A stretch of 64,000 nucleotides of DNA from Desarmillaria ectypa (GCA_030407005.1 JAUDYN010000008.1:2790001-2854000); one strand, 5' to 3'; counted from the stretch's first letter, positions 11,896 to 24,853 are shown. Translations and numbers: made by a program. Notes: generated by a model not told the origin, from the sequence alone.

Positions 11896-14776
11896 GGAGA
11901 CCTATTCGTAAAGCCGCAGTAAAGTCTGGCAGCACGAGGAAAGTGAATGGTAAAGGTAGAAGTTCAAGCGGGGGAAATATCAAATTGTCGGGGAATTATT
12001 GTATTTGTTGCTGTTATAAACTCGTGCTAATGCTACCACCTTCGCGGTACTCCTCTTGTACTCCTCCACTACGCTGAATGAAAAGGGTTATATGTAAGTA
12101 TGCATCGTGAGAAGCATTTACCCAAGAGCTCAACCTATTTGGCCTATGAACGCGACATTGGCGCGACATGCATGAATGGTCGCTTGCAATAACTCGGCCA
12201 CCCGGACCGAACTCCCGCTTACCTTAAGGGCACAGCCACCTCAAGCTTCTTTTTTAACTTCGATATCTCAGACGATGCCGGACTTGAATGAATGTCGAGG
12301 AAATACTATGTACTATTTTCGTTTTCTACTGGTGATTTCTACTGGTGTGTATGTATTTCTCTGCATTTATCTGTCTCCTTAACGGACGATTTTTGACAGA
12401 CTATATGAGTATGAGTTCATGCGTTGTCTGACGATGGATCATAGGAAGGCCATCGGTTCGAACGGCCATGAAGCGATAAAGTCTGCTAGCCCCCTTTTAT
12501 CTAATATGATATATTACTGACATGTCCTCCTTAAATCACAAATATTTTCCTGTTTGTTGGTGGCCAACTCGTCGGACTCGATCTCTTACGTTGGGGACGC
12601 ACATGTGCTCGAAGAAAGCCAGCCTCGACGCTTTGATAGGTCACGATTTTTCCGGGGCCGCTACTAGGGATAAATAGCACCCCATATCTCAATTGCACGT
12701 CTTTCCGCCCTTTCTTCCCTACCTCCACCATCTCAACTGCCGCCTTCGGCTATTCTGACTCTTTCCCGCCCTTCCATCTCTTTCATGACTCCTGGTCAGT
12801 ATAATGACACTTCTGGGAGGTATCAAGCAAAGCTCCTCTTTAACCAGTCGTCAAGGAGTCTTCGAGGATGGTATCGTTCCGAGAGGCCTTGTAGCTTGGC
12901 GAAAGATGGAATGTATCAAGGTCATTCGGAATAGCATGTCTGGGCGAAACAAAACGACATACATGCGGAAATTGATGGATATGCTATCTCGGTGTGTTTC
13001 TATCCATATATATGCGCATATATGCCGACTTGTACACTCCATCAGCGACTCCTTCACCTCTTAGTAGCAGTGCGCCATGGGCAATATGCCGTCCACCTCA
13101 ATCAGGCGCCTATCTTGGATTGAAGGACAAACAGCCCCTTCCACAACTACCGATGTCAACATACTCCTTTTATTGATGCTCCGAGGTTGATGTCGTCACT
13201 TCTATAAAGTAAAAGATCCTTCTCAGTGCGGTCGATTTCCCAGCGCAACTCCCTCCAAGTCGTGTGTTCAGTGCTGCATGCATCCTATGGATGGCCCGGA
13301 TCTCTCCAATCACCCACCTCGCGTCCTACTCAGCATCACATGTTACGCTATCAATGATGCCCTCCCCTGAGATGAGTATCGACCTCGTGCTGCCTTAGGA
13401 AGTAGTGTCTGCCCTCGATACGGGCCATCGTTTGCTTCAGATACAGTCACACGATGGACCGGACTGTAACCCCGTTCCCGAGCGGCAACCAGCTCGGTAT
13501 CATTGAAGAGGTGGCGTGGCTAATAACTACGGCCCCAGAATTCAGGATCCACATCTTTTCTTCGACACGTGCACCCCAACTTCAGCGCCGCCGTCACTGG
13601 CAGTCGCGTTGTGGCTGACGACGGGCCGCTTAGAGTGGCCATGTCATCGGGTCTGATCACATGAAGACGCACATGCTCAGTGACACAGTATTGTTATGAT
13701 CTGCGACGTTTCGTGGCGGCACAGAACCCCGGTTTTCTAACCTCTGGCCTCTTCCAGTCGAATCTGTTGTTGACGAACAATATATCGGGTGGTGAATGCG
13801 GGATGGCTCTTCCACTAGTGCGAAACGGTTCTACAATGTCGTGAAAATGCCGTCGTAGTGCAACTCCATAGCTCGCTCGGCGTTTGGCGTCATCTATGAA
13901 ACAGAGAGCTACTACCTCATTACTCGCTCGCCTCACTGAAGCTGCATTGCAGGATCTGGGATGATCACCTGCAGGCATGTCTGTGTTTGGTGTACACCTG
14001 CGTTATACGGGAGACGGAGAAGACAAGTATCCTATTCCTGGAAAATTCATGATTGCAGCTTGGTGCCAAAAGGCATACCAGGCGTGTCGGGTCTGGCGAC
14101 CTACTTCCGCGAGTGAGTGGAATGAGGTATCAGGTTGTCGATTCAGATAGGAACGAATTTATACTATCAGGGGAAGAAGCATCACCCTAGCGTGAGGAAC
14201 GACGTAGACGACGTTGAATATCGCATCTAAGACCAACTTGGGAATATCAGCTGTGACCTTGGCCTTTCAGCTGTCGCTTTGCCTCTCCTGAAAATGAGAC
14301 CAACATTCCCAACTGGGAGATGATGAGCAGACAATAGACGCGGTAGGTTTTCAGTGTCAGGTAAGTCGACTGTAGAGTCTTTCAAGTTTCTGAATGTGTT
14401 CTCATTATTGATCAGGACGCATGATTGACCTGAATGACTACTGGGACGGACGCCATTGTCACTGCTAGAAGTGTTAAACTCAACCACAGTCTAAGACTCG
14501 CGCTGCGCCGGATCCTCGTGCCACGACGCGAGCTGCACGGGGCCATCAATATTCCCACACAAACATCGAGAAAGTACCCATCGAAAGAAGCGCTTTCTCC
14601 CGTCGAGTCCCCTCTAAGCAGTATCACAAACTTACATGGCTGTCTTGGAATCTATCCGATGCATCGGCGTGTTTGCCTGCTGGAAACCTCGGGTCGCTCT
14701 CGGGGTCCGTTCGCAGTTCTGCCCGTGTTCTTTTCTCCGGAAGTACATTCAGTCATTCATTACAGTCTTGCGATCT
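11896..14776. other. 2.9-kb gap with no recognisable gene
   Basis: Normal CpG content, so unlike the transposon island. Short ORFs occur (13,978-13,694 minus, 94 codons; 14,434-14,802 plus, 122 codons; 14,636-14,998 plus, 120 codons, largely antisense to the GNAT gene), but I recognise none of them. A degraded gene could be present; nothing is called. Confidence 0.4.
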
Positions 14777-15468
14777 TCATCTCGGGGTTTTATGAACCCT
14801 GAGGGCCCAGTCCAAGTAATCAAATCTTATGCCTCTTTCATGATCAGTAGATTGGACTCCGTCAACTTGGATTCTTGTCACCCGTTGAGCCTCCCATTCC
14901 TCGTCCAATATCGCCATCAAGAAAATATCCTCCCATCCCCCATGGACCCAATTGACCTTCCTCTTTCGACCTTCCTCAAGGAATCCCCTACGTATTAATA
15001 TTGGTTAATCCTGAACTTGGACTCCAATCGACAAAAATACTTACATCCTCTTATACAAATCGACAGCGCTCCTATTCCTCTCAAACACCGACAAAGAAAC
15101 CCTGTGCAATCCCAATTCCTGAACGAATAGTCCACGACAAACCTTGTAATCTCAGTCCCATATCCCTGACCCCAAAACTTAGGCAAGAGCATAACACCGA
15201 AAGTGCCATCGCGATTCTTATGATTTCCCACTGTCAACGATGTCTGTCCCACGAATTCACCCGAATCGTGTGCCTCAACCATGAGCCACAGGACATTCTT
15301 CTCTGAATCTGCCGCTTTGCGGAGGTATTCGGCAAATCTACTTCCGCGTGGAACGATGCATTCGTTCGTAATCATTGGCTGAACAAGTGGGTCGTTCCAG
15401 AGGGCGAGGAGAGACTCTAAGTCAGAGTCTCTGAAGGCGCGTAGATAGAGGCGTTCAGTCGTGAACAT
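14777..15468 (-). pseudogene. GNAT-family N-acetyltransferase, single-base frameshift
   Basis: Predicted acetyl-CoA-dependent acyltransferase. The ATG at 15468 opens MFTTERLYLRAFRDSDLESL, with the acetyl-CoA binding loop in LPKFWGQGYGTEITRFVVDY. Just after VVDYSF the frame must change by one base at about 15119-15120: the open frame runs into nonsense, whereas the neighbouring frame reads the expected ELGLHRVSLSVFERNRSAVD then LYKRM. An intron (acceptor ending TACGTAG) then leads to GFLEEGRKRKVNWVHGGW and EDIFLMAILDEEWEAQRVT, ending at a TGA at 14779-14777. No intron of workable length explains the shift, so a one-base deletion (true mutation or assembly error) is likely. Everything else looks intact. 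Confidence 0.75.
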
Positions 15469-17566
15469 TGCGGGGGTTTGGTTCTGCGCATACTGGGTCG
15501 CCTTTCAAGTTCTTATGACCGGGAGTCGTGAGGTTAGTTTTCCAAAAATGGAAACCCATCAGTGGTTTCAGGGCTAGTCGTGATCTTTATGACTCGACTC
15601 TACTATACAAGGGGCTGCGCATGTTCCTGTTGAACTGTGCTCTACTGCTGCTGAGCTCAATGACTCGCACCAGATTGACCGCAGTAATGGAAGGCCACGA
15701 ATACTGCTGTGCCGGACAACTGGAGTGGCTTTGAGCTGAAGCATGCAATGTAGAATCATTGAAACAGCCGACGTATAACTTATGAATGACCGGAACGCAG
15801 AGGTGAGCGGTGTCTCTTGTATCGCTTTCGATATCGTTGACTTCGTTTCCATTTTGTTTCTGACAGCGTGAAGGTATTCGTCTGGTCGGCTATTAGGGGC
15901 GAAGCGCTGAATACCTGGGCTTCCGATTTTAGAGTGACCTTTGGTCATTCTATACAGCTCGCCCTTCCCACCACGAGAACATGAGTAATCCGTCTACAAC
16001 CACCGCATGCTTTGAGCCCCGATTACCAACAATTTATGGAACTCCGTATTCCGCTGGATTTCCTTCTAGACGCCAGAAGCTAACAGTGGCTTGGCGTTGT
16101 CAGTTCTTTTACTCTTTCGCCTCTCCAACCTCGGAAAAGCGCTGGACGACGAATCAATAAATAAATTTGAGTCGCGGTTAGGTTCCTGACAAAATTCTCG
16201 GCGGCGCAGGGACTCGTGCCTATCGTCCCTTTACAGCTTATTCATGAAGCCCTTTTGCCTCTGACTGCGCATTGCCACCAGCCGCAGAGCTAAGGCTTAC
16301 CAAAACCACGCTTTGATCTCGTAAAGCAGAATCATGACCCCGGTGAATTACGGCGTTCAGATCTCATTTTTCGAGGTCGGTTCGACCTGAGGAGGCTTTT
16401 CGCGCTAGTGCCTTAGTGCCTTTACCCGCCTTGGCGACCAAACTTGTGCCTGCCCCCTTTGTGCGTACTCCGCCACATTCCGCTGAGGTCTCAAAAAAAA
16501 ACTTCATTCACGGAGGAAAGACAGCTGCTCCGACCATCGATAAATCCAGCCGGCATTCTTTCTGCTGGATTTAACTTTTTATTTATTTAATTTTTTGTCA
16601 ATACCTCGTGTTCATCTCGGCTTTGGTGAAAGAAGCTGTTTCACGTCGCTGGAGTACGAAAGTTAGTGGTATTGCTCCAGATTGCTCCTCCACCTTTGCC
16701 TTTACTTGACAAATTGTATGCACCGCATTCGCGTGCCAAGTCACTTTACGGGAGACTACGACTAAAACACGTTTGAAAATGCCAAGAATATCAGGCGCGA
16801 GTACTCGTGAGAGGCGTGTTTTCACTTGAAAAGCGCGATCTACAGGCGCACCTACGGCAACTTGGTGCAGAGACTTTTACACGGATCTTACGTGGTTATT
16901 TTTCCTCTTTTTATTCGAGGGTATTGTTTAGATGCCAAGATATAACGGTATCGGTACCGCTAAACCACTTGATGGCGGGGCCAAGACGAAGCTAATAATA
17001 ATGGTGATGATAAGGGAAGATCAGATGTTATCGGATAACGACACAACCCACTCAACGTATAGGTAAAGTGGCGCCCCAGGGGGAAGAGGGGAAAACGGGC
17101 TGAAAAAGGTTGTTCACATGCGGTTGAGAACGGTAGATACAGTAAAAAAAGATTAATGATGAATGAAGGACCTTTTAATAAAAAGTGAACACGGTGCCGG
17201 TACCATCGCTAACTGAGGATTACGGCAGACTCTTCAGGGAAAATACTAATACACCTAGGTCCGTTGGCAGCCCCAGCAAAAACCCCACACCTACAAGACT
17301 TTTTTTCTAACCTTTGTCTGCTCGTGTTCGTCGTCTTGGAACTCGGTCCGTCGTCAGTGCCAAGAACTTCGATCGACGTCAGTTTCAAATTTGCAAATCC
17401 ATCGGATCCCACTCTTCCGTCCTGCCGCCATCAACATTCTCGTCGTCGTCTTCGACAACGAGCTCACGCCTTTAGTTATTGCTCGCCATCGCCCAGGCTG
17501 AGCCAATTCCGCCATTAATTCCCACCCAGCCCTACCCAGCCCCCGGAGTGCACGCGGTTCTACGTC
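15469..17566. other. 2.1-kb gap with no recognisable gene
   Basis: A 124-codon minus-strand ORF (15,948-15,574) and a short plus-strand ATG ORF at 15,981 are present, neither of them recognised. The last few hundred bases are pyrimidine-rich, as expected for the promoter and 5' leader of the antiporter gene. Confidence 0.4.
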
Positions 17567-20329
17567 ATGGGCTTTTACCCTGTGGGTCCCTCTTTGTCCT
17601 CTTTGTTGTCGAGGCTTATCATGCGGTCCAGTTTGAAGTGACGATACCACATATCATTTATTCATGTCTCGGCGGGTTCATTGTACTGGTGAGTGACTGT
17701 AAAGTGACTGCAGACCAGCGCTAACCTTTTCTATAGTTTGGCATGTTTTCTTTGTTTCTCCGTGAAAAGGTATGTATCATGTCTTTGCTTCGTTTCGTTA
17801 CCAACGTCGATGGCAGCTATATATTGGAGAAGCTTGTTGGGCTTTTTTGTTTGGTGTCATTATCGGTGTGTTCAGCTTGATTTTCTGCTTTGGGCGGGTA
17901 ACTCAAGCTGTGCTCCAGGTCCATACGGCGCAGGGATATTCAACCCTAGAGCCTGGGGAAATGAGGATTCTACAAATACAATCGTTCTGGAATTCACTAG
18001 GGTTGTTCTCGCAATAGGTGTCTTTGCCATAGGGGTGGAGTTGCCCAAAGCATACATGCGACGCCACTGGAAAAGTCTATTCTTCCTTTTGGCTCCCGTG
18101 ATGACCTGGGTGCGTTCACTTTTATTTTATTTTCTTTGTCTAATACGTCCATCTCTAGGGCTGGTTCGTCTCTGCCGGTCTCATTTACGCCCTGATTCCA
18201 GGCCTTAATTTTCTGTCTTCTCTTGCCATCGCCGCCTGTCTCACACCAACAGACCCCATTCTCGCAGCCGCTGTCGTTGGTGGGAAATATGCTGACAAAC
18301 ACGTCCCCGCTCATATCCGACATCTTTTGGCAGCAGAAAGTGGTTGCAACGACGGTGCCGCTTTCCCTTTTCTCTACATTGCCCTCTACCTCGTCATTGA
18401 CGCCCCCAGCACTGGCAACGCTATCAAGGATTGGTTTCTTCTCCTGTGGCTCTGTACGTGATCTCCATTCTTCAAGTCGCCTTCTCGACTTCTTACACTA
18501 AAGCAGATCAGGTCGTCCTTGGCGTGGTCATTGGTTCCTGCCTCGGCTTCGGCTTCAGGTACCTAATGAAATTTTGCGAACGGCATGATCTGATAGATCG
18601 ACATTCATACGTTGCCCAGTATGTATCGCTCGCAATGTTCGCCACTGGGGTGACCACTCTGCTCGGGTCAGATGATCTCTTGTCAGCTTTTGCCTGCGGC
18701 ACCGCGTTCGCGTGGGATGGCTTCTTCAACCGACAGACGGAGGAGTCTGTTTTTAGTTCCGTCATAGACCTGCTCTTTAACATTGCTGCGTTTATCTTTG
18801 TAGGCGCATGGATGCCGTTTGGTGATTTCTCTAATGAAGAACTCACCCTCAGCGTGTGGCGTTTGATCGTCATTGCCATTCTCGTCCTCCTTCTCAGAAG
18901 GTTGCCAGTCATGATCGCACTGTACAAGTGGATTCCGGATATTAAGACGTTCCGCGAGGCTGTCTTTAGTGGGCACTTTGGGCCCATTGGAATTGGTATC
19001 TTCCTCCCCCTCTCTCTACCTCCCTTTTTACCCCTAATGATGGTCTATCAGGCGCTGTGTTCATATCGACGCTTGCGGCGGAAGTTCTACACAAAAATTT
19101 AGGCGACAACCCTAGCCATCAAAATGAGCTACTTATCAACACCATCCAGCCGGTCGTCGCGTTCATGGTTCTGTGCTCTATCACCATCCATGGTCTCTCG
19201 ATTCCGTCCTTTTCTCTCGGTCGGCGCGTGCATTCCGTATCGCGGACATGGTCCCGGCATGCCACGATGCCTGATTGGACGAATCAAGCGCGGATGGTGG
19301 ATAGACGAGAGGATATTGTCGTCAATCGCGATCATGTGGATGAAATGGAGCGAGGAGAAATGACGCCAGAGGAGAAGACAGATGTGGAGAGCTCACCCAG
19401 TGGTGGCAGCGCGCCTGCAACGTTGGCGCAGAAGGAAGTGGAGCATGAGCACGAGGTGAAGGAAGAGAAGGACACCGTTCAAAAGGCCGAAGAGAAGGAG
19501 AAGAAAGAGAGCTCCCTGCATATGCCGGAAGGGGAAGAGCCTCCTGACGGTCGAGAAACTCTTTCTGAGTGGCAAGAAGGTCCATACAAAATTATTGAAC
19601 GGCGTGCTGGTCCTGGCGAAGAGGTAAGACTTATCATCACCATGAATGACTCATTGGGGTGACTAAACGCTTCTTTTTTTTTAGGTTGAAGTCCAGGTCA
19701 TCAAGAATACTAGCCACGAGGAAGGGGAATCTCACATTATCCGCACTACAGGTCATCATGACTCCATCCGTCATGAAGTTAAGGCTTTTCTTGAGCGGCT
19801 AGCAGATGGGCATCCCAAGGTCGTACACAGCATCGAGCATGAAGTGACCAAGGCTGCACGTAAGCTGTCGCCCAGTCCTCCACGAAAAGTCGAAGAGGAA
19901 GAGGAGGAGGGATGGGCATCAGACCGTAGTAACGCTGAGGGTGAGGCCTCGATGTCTGCTATGGACCGGCGTAAGCGGTCAAAATCACCGCGGGCAAAGG
20001 CCCCAGCCAAGCCTGGAACGAAGAGGAGACGAGCCTCGATACGACGGGGACTGGCGGGGCACTTCACGACACAAGAAGGCCGAGGGAGGGAGTCCCTAGC
20101 AAGTCCGCAGCATCTAAGGGTCAACAGCGTGAAGGCGATGCATTCGTCGAGGGAAGCGTCCCCGTCACGGTCCATCCGTTTTGTAGATGAGGAGCAGCGT
20201 CACAGTGGTGGAAGCGGGGCGAGCACACCGAAGACGTCAGTTTTGAATGAGGAGGCTGATTCGATGCGGAACAAGGTTACGTTTGGGGAGCTGCCGCGAC
20301 CGAGCAGTAGTGGGAATGTGGGTGTATGA
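17567..20329 (+). CDS. Na+(K+)/H+ antiporter, fungal Nha1/Sod2 type
   Basis: Plasma-membrane cation/proton exchanger for salt and pH tolerance. The start is a 15-nt coding exon (17567-17581, MGFYP); a 50-nt intron (17582-17631) then joins FEVTIPHIIYSCLGGFIVL. Further exons give FGMFSLFLREK, YIGEACWAFLFGVIIG, GAGIFNPRAWGNEDSTNTIV, LEFTRVVLAIGVFAIGVELP, GWFVSAGLIYALIPGLNFLS and ACLTPTDPILAAAVVGGKYA, with the conserved TPTDP motif. Next come AAESGCNDGAAFPFLYIALY, RYLMKFCERHDLIDRHSYV, GSDDLLSAFACGTAFAWDGF, GAWMPFGDFSNEELTLSVWR and FSGHFGPIGIG joined to AVFISTLAAEVL. About 12 hydrophobic segments are followed by a long charged cytoplasmic tail rich in Glu, Lys and Ser, interrupted by one intron near 19,624-19,684. 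The TGA ends at 20329. All exons join in frame. Confidence 0.9.
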
Positions 20330-20821
20330 TCATAGATGTCTCAAGGAGGACACTTAGATACCTTTTACTTATGTAGCCTTACAAGGTGTAACTGTATTCG
20401 CTATGATCCGATGTTCGTTCGTACTCTATACTACACAGATTAGAGAGTAAGGGTATGAGGCGCAGTTAACGGGAACCATAAAGCAAATGCCTGTGAGTCG
20501 ATTACATGTTCCCTCGCCGTTTGGTAATCGGAATACTGGCGTAATTGATTTGACGTTGGTCAGGATTACATTTGCCTTTGGTTGACATATGCATGAAGCT
20601 AATCTTTGCACAAAGCTGGCCCAGATCATATCCAGCCTGATGTCGCGGACACTCGTCCAGCTCTGAGAACCAGTATGCCGTTCCAGGCTGAGGAATCACT
20701 GGCGCAGGAGAGCGCAAACATTCCTGCGATACTCGTCGGAGGACCTGCGAAAGTGTTCCTCCTCGTATGGGTCACGCAGACCATGTTAGACTCCATATCT
20801 AGACGGGTAGGAGGACAAATA
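20330..20821. other. intergenic, nothing recognised
   Basis: Downstream region of the antiporter gene. Minus-strand ORFs (20,835-20,626 and 20,717-20,502) are in the neighbourhood of the 20,822-21,160 ORF and might be its further exons, but no splice pattern could be confirmed. Confidence 0.3.
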
Positions 20822-21160
20822 CTACGAGACGCCACTGTTCATAGATGTTCGCCATTGTTCATGGACCACGTTCAATGTCGAAGTGACTGCCGAAGGTTCA
20901 ATGTATTGAGGCGGAACACAGATCATTGGGGAAATTTGGAGATGGTTGATATGTTCTAGGCATGGTTTCACGTCTGAAAACCATGTCATATAGTAGGAGG
21001 TTCCTGTCAGCATCCTTCGGGATCTCAAGTATTGTATGATTGGAAGAGGAGCCTGGAACTGGGAGGAAGAAAGGACCTCCTCATCAGCATCATCTTGGCG
21101 AGGCCCATGTAGTGGCAAGTGAGTGGTTCGAGGATAATGGCCCCATCCTGGTGCTTCCAT
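20822..21160 (-). CDS. unrecognised short ORF, possible exon
   Basis: ATG at 21160, stop at 20824-20822, 112 residues. It opens MEAPGWGHYPRTTHLPLHG and is followed by an acidic stretch (DDADEEVL) and a mixed C-terminal half. No signal peptide, membrane segment or known domain is visible. It lies between the convergent antiporter and glycoprotein genes. It could be a real small gene, one exon of a larger minus-strand gene, or chance. Confidence 0.25.
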   Translation of the reverse strand: MEAPGWGHYPRTTHLPLHGPRQDDADEEVLSSSQFQAPLPIIQYLRSRRMLTGTSYYMTWFSDVKPCLEHINHLQISPMICVPPQYIEPSAVTSTLNVVHEQWRTSMNSGVS

Positions 21161-21474
21161 CAGCAATGTTCAGCAGCAGAAAATGGAGACAGACAAATAC
21201 TCGATGCCAATTTTCTGGTATTCGCGCTTTATCGTGTTTTACTTGAGGGTGGGAAGTAAACACATGGCAGAACAGTGCAAAAGGAAGAGAAAAATTGGAC
21301 GAAGATCATTGTCCTGAGTGAACATGTGGAAGCATGTCAAACAGACTAGGCGACCGCCGACCGGACTGATCGTTGAAAGCAAAAGACAAAAGGATTATCG
21401 AACTGTTCACATGCAAAAATTGATGATATACAGCGTCCCGAGAGAGATAAGTCAAAGTCTGAATGTTCCGATTT

Positions 21475-22728
21475 TTAGTGGAGACGTGGCTTCAACAAGT
21501 AGATAAAAGCCATGAAGAGAAGTAACATTGGATTCCACGTGATGAGTAGGCTTGCGCTGTTGGACGAGCTGGTCGAAGTAGAGGATGGCGACGAGGATGT
21601 CACGGATGCATTGCTTGGCGGAGAAGAATTAGATAACTCTCGAGGGCCATACTTCGATGGAACAGACAAAACAATACTGTCAAAATCTATCCCTCCGTCA
21701 GCTTATAATGTCCAAGTAAAAGATAAAGCAAGATCGCACCGAAATACGAGTGATTAACCCCAGCCAAATTCTCTATCTTCAGTGAATGCATGGACCCATC
21801 AAGATTGGACGCAAAGAATTTTAGGCAAGGTTGTTGCTGCTCGCACGTTTGTCCGAACGCCCCGCCACAGCCAGATGTTCCATTAAATATCTGCGCTGCC
21901 CCGTTGTTGAGGTAGACGTTGTACTCTCGATGGTCATTCTTCTTGTCGCCAAACACATAAACTGCTGAGCCTAATACAACCGGTACGATAAGCCAAGGTA
22001 GACGCAGGGATGAATAACGACTCGCCATGAAAGTTCAATGAGAACGAGGCCAAGTTCTCATTTGTGAAAGTTGAGCCTCCTCCGCTGAATGCGGTTGAGG
22101 TGTTGTTCCCCCATTCGCCTGTATACGTAATTGACGAGTCAGTCTCTTGGAGGGTCGTGTTTGTGACAGTCGCTCTATTACGCCTTGTGAATATGACAAA
22201 AATACGTGCAGAGATGCTCACTCACCCATTAGGTGCAAGCTGCACGGTCATCCGGAGGTAGTCGAATAGAAACCCGTTTCCACCGCCGTCGCTACCTTTG
22301 GCTCCGACATTCTTAAGGGTCAACGTGTGGTTGGCGTACTCCAGAGTGTTACTTCCATATAAAAGATATGGCTCCGATGCGTTACTCGAGGAATATGCAC
22401 TCAAAGTCGTCGTGTTCGAATCAATAGTAACGTCGTACGATCCATAATTCGGGCCCGAATTGCCATAGATGTAGATCGCCGGCCCTGTAACTCGTCAGAA
22501 ATGCGCGAGAAGTGTGAAGAAGATGAAAGTACCGGTAAAATTGAAGCTAATTGAAGCGTTTATTGTCTCCGTCGCATGGTACGTTCCCATCCACCATTGA
22601 CTCGAAGCGGCATTGAAGTCAGAACTTGACGGATCTGGTGTTGTCCATATGGACTGGTCGGGAGAATAGAGCAGGATGCTGTCGAAGTCGTCGACACTGA
22701 TGTTGGCATTAACGGCGGAGGAGTCCAT
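21475..22728 (-). CDS. basidiomycete surface glycoprotein with two beta-sandwich-like repeats
   Basis: Member of a large Agaricomycete family of secreted or membrane proteins without known function. From MDSSAVNANISVDDFDSILL the joined exons read YSPDQSIWTTPDPSSSDFN, SSQWWMGTYHATETINASIS, AIYIYGNSGPNYGSYDVTID, EPYLLYGSNTLEYANHTLTL and GGGNGFLFDYLRMTVQLAPN. The second unit follows with TVTNTTLQETDSSITYTGEW, SAVYVFGDKKNDHREYNVYL, GTSGCGGAFGQTCEQQQ and IENLAGVNHSYF. The last exon has DFDSIVLSVPSKYG, a Ser/Thr-rich spacer and a hydrophobic tail (NPMLLLFMAFIYLL), suggesting a GPI or membrane anchor. Many NxS/T sites are present. ATG 22728 gives no signal peptide, so an upstream exon may be missing. 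Confidence 0.75.
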
Positions 22729-23577
22729 GGTGACGGTAAGAGGACAAGAAGCATGCCAAGCAAGCACGGCTCCGACAGCTATTCAAATTCCAAATTGGGT
22801 CACACGCCGGGCCGCCCCTCCGAATGTCTCACTCGCGTCCTGACGAACGACAGTCATGGCGGCATTTTTAACTGCATAGGAGATTTCCTTCACTTAATGG
22901 ATGTCATCCAGGCCAATTTTCGACCATAAAACCTTGGAATTTTCTAGTTTATGTTGTCCCATTTCAGACCTGGAATGAGAGGCTTGGTGTCGTTCCTAAG
23001 ATTCATAGAAGAACAATAGAGGAATATTGGAATTGCATTTATTTTTATGATGATGGCAGTCTTATATGGTATCATACAGGGAATTTTTACTAATTCTACT
23101 AGTACACGGAGGCACCATCCAAAAAACCTTAATCACCCTATGAAGCCGATCAACGCCCTTTCTTAACCCTTTCTTGGTCGACAACTCCCATCATGACGCC
23201 ACGACTTTATCATTGAGCCTTATCTCCACATACCCGACCTTTCAAATTCACTGTTCAAGGAGCAGTAACATTGAACGTACAGAAACAGGTTATGTCAGAG
23301 ATCCTGATAATGGGCATCTCGAAATTCCAAGTATTTCCCATCGTCATCATTACACGGCACGGTACCACTTGGGCACGCCGGATGCAAGTATACATCTTTG
23401 CATGCATCATGTCAGCACGGACACCCAGTATGGATTTCAAATCGAAGCATGAGCAGCTGATCACAAATGTGACTAAATACTTGCCCGTTACTTGCCCGTT
23501 TTCTTAACAATTGACGTCCCTGTTGCATATTTAACGTCCCATCGAACGTTGGTCTTCCTTCTTCCCATCCAACAGCT
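22729..23577. other. intergenic, nothing recognised
   Basis: Divergent spacer between the glycoprotein gene (minus) and the hydrolase gene (plus). A 92-codon plus-strand ORF at 23,174-23,452 is not recognised. Promoters of both neighbours must lie here but no clear core element was identified. Confidence 0.35.
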
Positions 23578-24853
23578 ATGTCCTCCCCTGGCCAATATGG
23601 ACAAATATCCTTCCGGCAAAAGCTCAAGGTGTACTCTTTGACAGCGATCGTGCTGCGTATGCCCCCCTAGCTCGATTCCATGTTCCTACTTGCTCATTTA
23701 GATTTCCTAGCTCTGTATTCTTTGTGGACAGCAATAACCTATCCATTCTCCCCGACTCTGCGAAAGAAGCCGCTTAAGCTTGCCATCTCCCATGCCCAAA
23801 CGAGATTTGTTACCGACAAGTTTTCTGTCCCTGAGCTACAGTTCATCGCAGGCCCCGGTGTCGATATTTACAAGCCATGGGCGAAGAAGAACAAGCTTCC
23901 GGTTGATATCGAGGACCTTCCAGAAGAAGGTGCAAGGCTGTTATGGATTGGTCCTAAACGTATAGACAAGGTGATATTCTATTGCCACGGTATGCGGTCC
24001 TTTGTCGACAATCTGGGATTTGATAATAAGTTAATGCAGGTGGCGGGTTCGTTGTACCGTTCTGGGACTCGTTCCTATCCTTCTGGAGACATGCACAAAT
24101 CGAACTGGATGCCAGGAACATTCATGTCGGGATCGCCCTCATGTCATACAGTGCGTGTGAACTCGAGACATCACCATCTCTGACATTCGAACAGATCTCA
24201 TCCCACCCGGGAAATTCCCAAGCCAGCTACGTGAGGCCAAATCTGGGCTCGAGCATCTTTTCAAATCGGGCGTTAAACCAGAAAACATCCTGCTCGCCGG
24301 AGATTCAGCGGGAGGTAACCTCGTTTTGCAGATCTTCTCCCACATCCTCCACCCTCTCGCCTCTGTCGAGCACATAAACTTTCCACCTGAATCTCCTTCT
24401 CGCTTCCGAGGCGTGTTCCTCTCGTCCCCTTGGGTCTCTCCCAGTGGCGACATCGGATTGGGCCCAGCTAGTAATAACAAGACCGATGTCCTGGCAGCAA
24501 GTACATATCAAACATGGGGGAAAATTCCCCTCAAGGATGTCCCTGAAGCGGATTTGACATTCATGGAACCAGCCAAAGCGCCAAAGACGTGGTTTTTCGG
24601 CATCGAGAAGCTGGTGGAGCACATTCTCGTCACGTCAGGCGGGGCGGAGTGTATCACAGAGTCGCACGTGCAGTTCTATGAGGAACATTTGAAGGAGCAG
24701 CACCCAGACGCCAGGCTTGTCGTGCAGAAGGAAGGGGTGCATGATAGTGTTTTGTTTGAACTCGCTTTGGAGAAGCGGCCTGTGCAGGAATTGGCGGGAG
24801 TAATCGTGGACTGGGTGGCGGACACGTTTGGGGAGGGTACTTTGGCGGCCTGA
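23578..24853 (+). CDS. alpha/beta-hydrolase, HSL-like esterase/lipase
   Basis: Serine hydrolase of the hormone-sensitive-lipase/steryl-acetyl-hydrolase type. The ATG at 23578 gives MSSPGQYGQISFRQKLKVYS; an intron (about 23,657-23,701) joins FLALYSLWTAITYPFSPTLR, a hydrophobic N-terminal anchor-like segment. Then come FSVPELQFIAGPGVDIYKPW, IGPKRIDKVIFYCHGGGFVV (HGGG oxyanion motif, rebuilt across an intron), FWRHAQIELDARNIHVGIAL, NLIPPGKFPSQLREAKSGLE, NILLAGDSAGGNLVLQIFSH (nucleophile Ser) and PSRFRGVFLSSPWVSPSGDI. The C-terminal EGVHDSVLFELALEKRPVQE carries the likely catalytic His; the acidic residue is probably in TSGGAE. Frame is open to TGA at 24853. Substrate not predictable. Confidence 0.88.

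Noticed and set aside
14434..14998. Two overlapping plus-strand ORFs (122 and 120 codons)
   Set aside because: The second is mostly antisense to the GNAT gene and neither shows family features.
15981..16160. Short ATG ORF before the antiporter
   Set aside because: About 60 codons, no features, not supported by neighbours.
17479..17724. Continuous reading frame into the antiporter N-terminus as the gene start
   Set aside because: It begins at TTG and gives a non-conserved N-terminus; the ATG at 17567 plus a 50-nt intron restores the family N-terminus. I also first suspected a frameshift at 17,621 and dropped it for the same reason.
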